Of a DNA stretch of 9,343 nt, positions 6,527-9,343 are shown one piece after another. The notes beneath the pieces were generated by a model, which saw only the letters and a program-made list of their open reading frames with translations, had not been told where the DNA came from and did no database searches. Source of the stretch: Chloroflexota bacterium (lineage in GTDB: Bacteria; Chloroflexota; Anaerolineae; B4-G1; SLSP01); contig JAKJAE010000079.1 in the NCBI GenBank assembly GCA_022707665.1, positions 1 through 9,343 on the forward strand. Reading direction: 5' to 3'. Position numbers and translations under genes: made by a program. Numbering within the stretch: the stretch's first letter is position 1; each line of letters starts with the position of its first letter.

Positions 6527-7132
6527 CTATCCCCGTTCGACGTTGTTGCGGAACACCTCGGGTTTGAGTTGCCCTATGAACGGCAGGTTGCGATATCGCC
6601 CACGGTAGTCCAATCCATAGCCCACGACAAGGCGGTCGGGGAGATCGAACCCCTTGTACCTGATCGGTATGTCAATCAGGCGGTGATCGGGGCGATCGAA
6701 GAGCACACAGACATCGAGGCTGGCTGGCTCGCGCACCCGCAGGTTGCGCAGCAGGTAGTTGAGGGTCAGGCCGGTGTCAATGATATCTTCGACGAACAGG
6801 ACGCTTCGCCCGGTAATCGGGAGGCTCAGGTCCTTTTCGAGGCGCACCATGCCCTGATTGCGGGCGTCGGCCGAGTAACTCGCCACTGCCATAAAGTCGA
6901 GTTCGACCGGGATCGTGATGGCTCGCATTAGATCCGCCACGAAAGGCACCACGCCCTTGAGGACGCCGACGAGAAGCGGGTCCCGGCCGGTGAAGTCCTG
7001 CGAGATGGCCCTACCGATCTCCAGCACGCGTTGCCGAATCTGCTCTGCTGTGATGAGAACCTCGCTAATGCCCTGTGCCAGTTCGCCGTAGGCCTCGGGA
7101 GGGTACCAGTCCAAAGGAGATCGGTCCATCAT
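6527..7132 (-). CDS. hpt: Hypoxanthine phosphoribosyltransferase
   Basis: Cytoplasmic purine-salvage enzyme that joins hypoxanthine (often also guanine) to PRPP to give IMP or GMP plus pyrophosphate. The 201 residues show the type I phosphoribosyltransferase fold: loop LKG at 58-60, flexible-loop SY at 85-86, and the PRPP motif VLFVEDIIDTGLT at 111-123 with acidic pair Glu115-Asp116 and catalytic Asp119. The purine-binding stretch follows, with Lys160 and VVGYGLDY at 169-176. It is about 20 residues longer than the common form, from an N-terminal extension. The first ATG (7132) overlaps the upstream stop as ATGA. The adjacent ATG (7129) has better spacing to GAGG, and either could be used. 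It is the last gene of a coupled operon with a small unknown protein and a cytidylate-kinase-like protein. Confidence 0.95.
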   Translation of the reverse strand: MMDRSPLDWYPPEAYGELAQGISEVLITAEQIRQRVLEIGRAISQDFTGRDPLLVGVLKGVVPFVADLMRAITIPVELDFMAVASYSADARNQGMVRLEKDLSLPITGRSVLFVEDIIDTGLTLNYLLRNLRVREPASLDVCVLFDRPDHRLIDIPIRYKGFDLPDRLVVGYGLDYRGRYRNLPFIGQLKPEVFRNNVERG

Positions 7133-7500
7133 TGCGCCTCTGTTCCCAGGATGTCCCTGGCCTGCTCGTCGATGCCGTATTTGATCATCATGTTGCGGAT
7201 ATTCTGGCGCTTGAGGAGCTTGATGTTGATGTGAGGATACCGCTGTTTCAAGCGCTGAATCTTGTGATTCTTGATGCGAATGAGTTTCGGGCGTAGGGTC
7301 GTCAACTCGATGAAGAGGTCCTGTTGGGGCAGGTAGAAGTCAGGTGAGAAAGCCTCGAGCACGTTTCCCTGGGCGTCCTCTTCCAACACAAAGGTACGCG
7401 GCTCGTATTCCCAATCGATACCATAGTAGTCGAGGATCCTGGCGAACTCCTCTTCCGAAGGGTGTGAGAAGGACGGGCGACCACCATCAGGGGCGTTCAA
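7129..7500 (-). CDS. Small conserved-looking protein of unknown function, PD-(D/E)xK-like core
   Basis: A 123-residue soluble protein placed between the cytidylate-kinase-like gene and hpt. I recognise it as a type that accompanies hpt or nucleotide genes in actinobacteria and Chloroflexota, without a known role. The pattern SPDFYLPQQDLFIELT (52-67) resembles the core of PD-(D/E)xK nucleases: Asp54, then Glu65 at the end of a strand. The usual Lys two residues later is Thr67, so catalysis is doubtful. A basic region (72-103) ends in IKLLKRQNIRNM. I chose the TTG at 7500: AAAGGA lies nine bases upstream and the start overlaps the preceding gene by 14 bases. The frame stays open to 7590, but that part reads proline/arginine-rich and is the shadow of the upstream gene. 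It overlaps the hpt start by four bases. Confidence 0.75.
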   Translation of the reverse strand: MNAPDGGRPSFSHPSEEEFARILDYYGIDWEYEPRTFVLEEDAQGNVLEAFSPDFYLPQQDLFIELTTLRPKLIRIKNHKIQRLKQRYPHINIKLLKRQNIRNMMIKYGIDEQARDILGTEAQ

Positions 7501-8089
7501 TAGGCGAGTTCCTTTCGGGGGCGTGCAACGAGCAATGCCGGGACCAGGCCTCAACCAGAATCCGGGTCGCGGCCTCAACGGTGAGCCCACGAGTGTTGAT
7601 CACCAGATCGTAGAGGCTGACATCGTTGTAATCGACGTGGTAGTAGCGCCGCAGGTAGGTTCGCCTGGTCCGATCACTGGTCTCCACCTGGGCACGGGCA
7701 GCGGCTGGTGAGACACGTTGTCTGGCTGCGATCCGCTCGATGCGCAGTGCGAGGGGGGCGACGATTCTCACGTGCATGACGTCGCGATGGTCCTTGAGGA
7801 TCACCTGGCCCGCGCGTCCCACCAGGACAACATTGCCTCTGGCTGCCTGTTCCTCCATCACGATCCGGACGCCCCGGTGGTAGGCTTGTTGTTGCTTGAA
7901 GGAGGGCTTCAGGCCCAGAAGGTTGAGGTCGTCGAGTGCGGCGAGCGCTACTTCCGGTGTACCTGCCCGTGCTGCGGCTTCGTTGATGACCTCACAGCAC
8001 ATGATGCGGTACCCCAGCGTGTCTGCCACCGCTTGCGCAATCGCGGTGCCAAGGCTGCCCATTTCCCGTGAGATGGTGATTGCTGGCAT
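7487..8089 (-). CDS. Cytidylate kinase-like family protein
   Basis: A 200-residue protein of the cytidylate-kinase-like family (Pfam Cytidylate_kin2), a P-loop nucleoside monophosphate kinase relative. It has the N-terminal ITISREMGSLGTAIA (4-18) in place of a classical GxxGxGK loop, VLVGRAGQ at 88-95, and the lid-like DRTRRTYLRRYYHVDYNDVS (139-158) followed by LYDLVINTRGL. These are family hallmarks. A CMP/dCMP kinase role is plausible, but the true substrate of this subfamily is unproven. The ATG at 8089 has GGAGG six bases upstream, and an upstream in-frame start at 8116 lacks that support. It is first in an operon with the small unknown protein and hpt. The family's second glycine in GRGGQ is Ala here (GRAGQ). 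Confidence 0.88.
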   Translation of the reverse strand: MPAITISREMGSLGTAIAQAVADTLGYRIMCCEVINEAAARAGTPEVALAALDDLNLLGLKPSFKQQQAYHRGVRIVMEEQAARGNVVLVGRAGQVILKDHRDVMHVRIVAPLALRIERIAARQRVSPAAARAQVETSDRTRRTYLRRYYHVDYNDVSLYDLVINTRGLTVEAATRILVEAWSRHCSLHAPERNSPIERP

Positions 8090-8130
8090 CGCCACCCTCC
8101 GTTCGTTTTTCAGCACTGCCGCCTTTCACA

Positions 8131-8161
8131 ATTATAGCATAGTCGGCCTGCGCTTTGTCAT
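8131..8161 (-). promoter_or_regulatory. Extended -10 promoter of the kinase-like/hpt operon
   Basis: On the minus strand a perfect TATAAT (8136-8131) is preceded by TGC, making an extended -10 element. ATGACA (8161-8156) is a usable -35 at a longer than ideal spacing of 19. Transcription would start near 8124, leaving a leader of about 35 bases. Confidence 0.65.
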
Positions 8162-8174
8162 CGCCATGGCAGGC

Positions 8175-8207
8175 TATGATGGCGGACTGTCCCGGAATGC
8201 GTACAAT
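8175..8207 (+). promoter_or_regulatory. Weak candidate promoter region for the DedA gene
   Basis: Plus-strand -10-like boxes TATGAT (8175-8180) and TACAAT (8202-8207) lie 65-95 bases before the GTG at 8271. Neither has a good -35 at proper spacing. A promoter for this gene must be near here, because the upstream neighbour is divergent, but I cannot choose between the two. Confidence 0.22.
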
Positions 8208-8270
8208 GGTGTGGGTTGCGGGTGGTGGGCGCCTGGTGATAGCAGATCAGCAGGCGAAAGGGGGTGGTGT

Positions 8271-8873
8271 GTGACCGATGTGCTGGATTCTCAGAACCTT
8301 GCAGCCGGGGCTGATGCTGATCCGAATCTGGCCATGCCGCGCAAGCCTCGGGTCCTTCAGTATGCCGCGCTTGTGGTGGCGCTGGCTATCACTGTCGTGG
8401 TCTACCTGCTGCGGGATCGGTTGGAGGGTGTCGCGCAGTATGGCTACCTCGGCATTTTTCTGATCAGTGTGCTCGGGAATGCAACTATCATTCTGCCCGT
8501 GCCGACCTTCCTCACGGCATTCCTGGGCGGGGGCGTTTTCAACCCCATTCTCGTCGGTGTCATTTCTGCCGCAGGGGCCACGATTGGCGAGTTGACCGGC
8601 TACCTGGCTGGCGTGGGCGGAAAGGCGATTGTCGAGGACCGGGCGCTGTATGAGCGCTTCCGCGGCTGGATGGATCGCTACGGTTTGTTCGCGCTCTTTG
8701 CATTGGCTGCGATCCCCAACCCCTTTTTCGACGTGGCTGGGATCATTGCTGGCGTGTCACACATCAAGGTCACAACCTACCTGGCTGTAACGTGGGCGGG
8801 CAAGATCGTCAAGTTCATCCTGATCGCGCTGCTTGGTGCAGGCTCGGTCGATCTTCTGGAGTCATTTGACTGA
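8271..8873 (+). CDS. DedA/VTT-domain (SNARE-associated) membrane protein
   Basis: A 200-residue integral membrane protein of the DedA/VTT superfamily. Members act in lipid translocation (undecaprenyl phosphate or phospholipid flipping) and envelope homeostasis. After a polar N-terminus and one membrane helix (30-47), the VTT domain shows ILPVPTFLTAFLGGG (74-88), the re-entrant GATIGELTGYLAG (102-114), and RYGLFALFALAAIPNPFFDV (136-155) followed by AGIIAG. A final helix covers about 172-190. I chose the GTG at 8271 because AGGGGGT lies just upstream. An ATG at 8335 would cut off the polar leader and remains possible. The frame is open back to 7896, but that part is antisense to the kinase-like gene. 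It is divergent from the kinase/hpt operon and ends 23 bases before a strong terminator. The substrate is not readable. Confidence 0.9.
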   Translation: MTDVLDSQNLAAGADADPNLAMPRKPRVLQYAALVVALAITVVVYLLRDRLEGVAQYGYLGIFLISVLGNATIILPVPTFLTAFLGGGVFNPILVGVISAAGATIGELTGYLAGVGGKAIVEDRALYERFRGWMDRYGLFALFALAAIPNPFFDVAGIIAGVSHIKVTTYLAVTWAGKIVKFILIALLGAGSVDLLESFD

Positions 8874-8896
8874 AGTCGGCGTGACGCGATGCACGC

Positions 8897-8936
8897 AAAA
8901 ACCGGCGGCGCCATCTGAGTGGCGCCGCCGGTTTTT
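8897..8936. terminator. Bidirectional intrinsic terminator between dedA-like gene and ilvE
   Basis: A perfect 13-bp G+C-rich stem (8901-8913 with 8920-8932) has a 6-base loop TCTGAG. It is flanked by AAAA (8897-8900) and TTTT (8933-8936), which extend the pairing. Because the A-run becomes a T-run on the other strand, it can end both the plus-strand DedA transcript and the minus-strand ilvE transcript. Confidence 0.93.
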
Positions 8937-8959
8937 CCGGGTTGGGAAGACGTCCGCGG

Positions 8960-9343
8960 TCAGGCGACAGGCGTCAGCCAGCCGTGGCGATCGGGGGCCT
9001 CGCCAGAGACAACGTCGAAGAACGCCGTCTGGAGCGCTTCGGTGACGGGACCGCGGCGTCCCGAGCCGATCTGAATGCGGTCGATGGACCGGATTGGGGT
9101 CACCTCGGCTGCGGTTCCGGTGAAGAAGACTTCATCAGCGACGTAGAGCATCTCACGCGGGATGAACTCCTCCTTGACGGTGTAGCCCAGATCCTCGGCC
9201 AGGGTCATCACACACTGGCGTGTGATACCTTTCAGGATGCTCGAAGCCAGAGGGGGTGTTACCACAACCCCATCGCGGACCAGGAAGATGTTCTCGCCGC
9301 TGCCCTCGCTAACGAAGCCATTGGCATCCATCGCGATACCTTC
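8960..9343 (-). CDS. ilvE: Branched-chain amino acid aminotransferase, C-terminal part (5' end outside window)
   Basis: The last 127 residues of a class IV (fold-type IV) PLP-dependent aminotransferase. This enzyme makes leucine, isoleucine and valine from their 2-oxo acids with glutamate as amino donor. The fragment begins [20 protein letters not shown], the typical segment after the PLP lysine, in which EGSGENIF faces the cofactor. It continues with [14 protein letters not shown], the glutamate EFIPREML, and [10 protein letters not shown], which contacts the PLP phosphate in this fold. The C-terminal HGWLTPVA is a usual IlvE ending. The frame is open at the right edge, so the start and catalytic lysine are not in view. 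D-amino-acid transaminase and aminodeoxychorismate lyase share the fold, but [10 protein letters not shown] favours IlvE. It converges on the DedA gene through the shared terminator. Confidence 0.93.
   Translation of the reverse strand, partial: EGIAMDANGFVSEGSGENIFLVRDGVVVTPPLASSILKGITRQCVMTLAEDLGYTVKEEFIPREMLYVADEVFFTGTAAEVTPIRSIDRIQIGSGRRGPVTEALQTAFFDVVSGEAPDRHGWLTPVA

Noticed and set aside
7896..8270. A 125-residue N-terminal extension of the DedA protein
   Set aside because: The extension is antisense to the kinase-like gene and crosses its promoter. The GTG at 8271 has a ribosome site and gives a normal family length.

Overview
The window is a compact bacterial segment of roughly 58% G+C by eye, with many TTG/GTG starts and stop/start overlaps. 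The protein styles point most to Chloroflexota: a heterodimeric ABC pair with LSAGE and LSGGQ signatures, a cytidylate-kinase-like gene next to hpt, and a DedA/VTT protein. That assignment is an inference from recognition, not from a search. There is no CRISPR array, tRNA, rRNA, transposase or phage gene.

Layout. Positions 1-119 hold the start of an unrecognised minus-strand gene. Next come a DASS/SLC13-type transporter with two RCK_C (TrkA-C) domains (147-1922) and its own promoter near 2047-2075. A four-gene minus-strand unit follows (5942 down to 2156). It holds an ABC half-transporter that has lost about 320 internal residues including Walker A, a second ABC half-transporter frameshifted at a GACT x3 tract, lrgA joined by a 4-base ATGA overlap, and lrgB. 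The ABC pair looks inactivated, while lrgA and lrgB are intact.

The 584-base gap between the ABC operon and hpt (5943-6526) is the most unusual part. It has divergent promoters, two palindromes near them, and a plus-strand transcription unit of about 425 bases. That unit has a near-consensus promoter, several nested helices and a strong intrinsic terminator, but no convincing reading frame. I call it a structured non-coding RNA of unassigned family.

A second minus-strand operon (8089 down to 6527) carries a cytidylate-kinase-like protein, a small PD-(D/E)xK-like protein of unknown function and hypoxanthine phosphoribosyltransferase. Its genes overlap, and an extended -10 promoter lies upstream. 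This suggests a nucleotide salvage or phosphorylation unit. Divergently, a DedA/VTT membrane protein (8271-8873) ends at a perfect bidirectional terminator, which it shares with the converging 3' part of a branched-chain aminotransferase gene (ilvE) that runs off the right edge.
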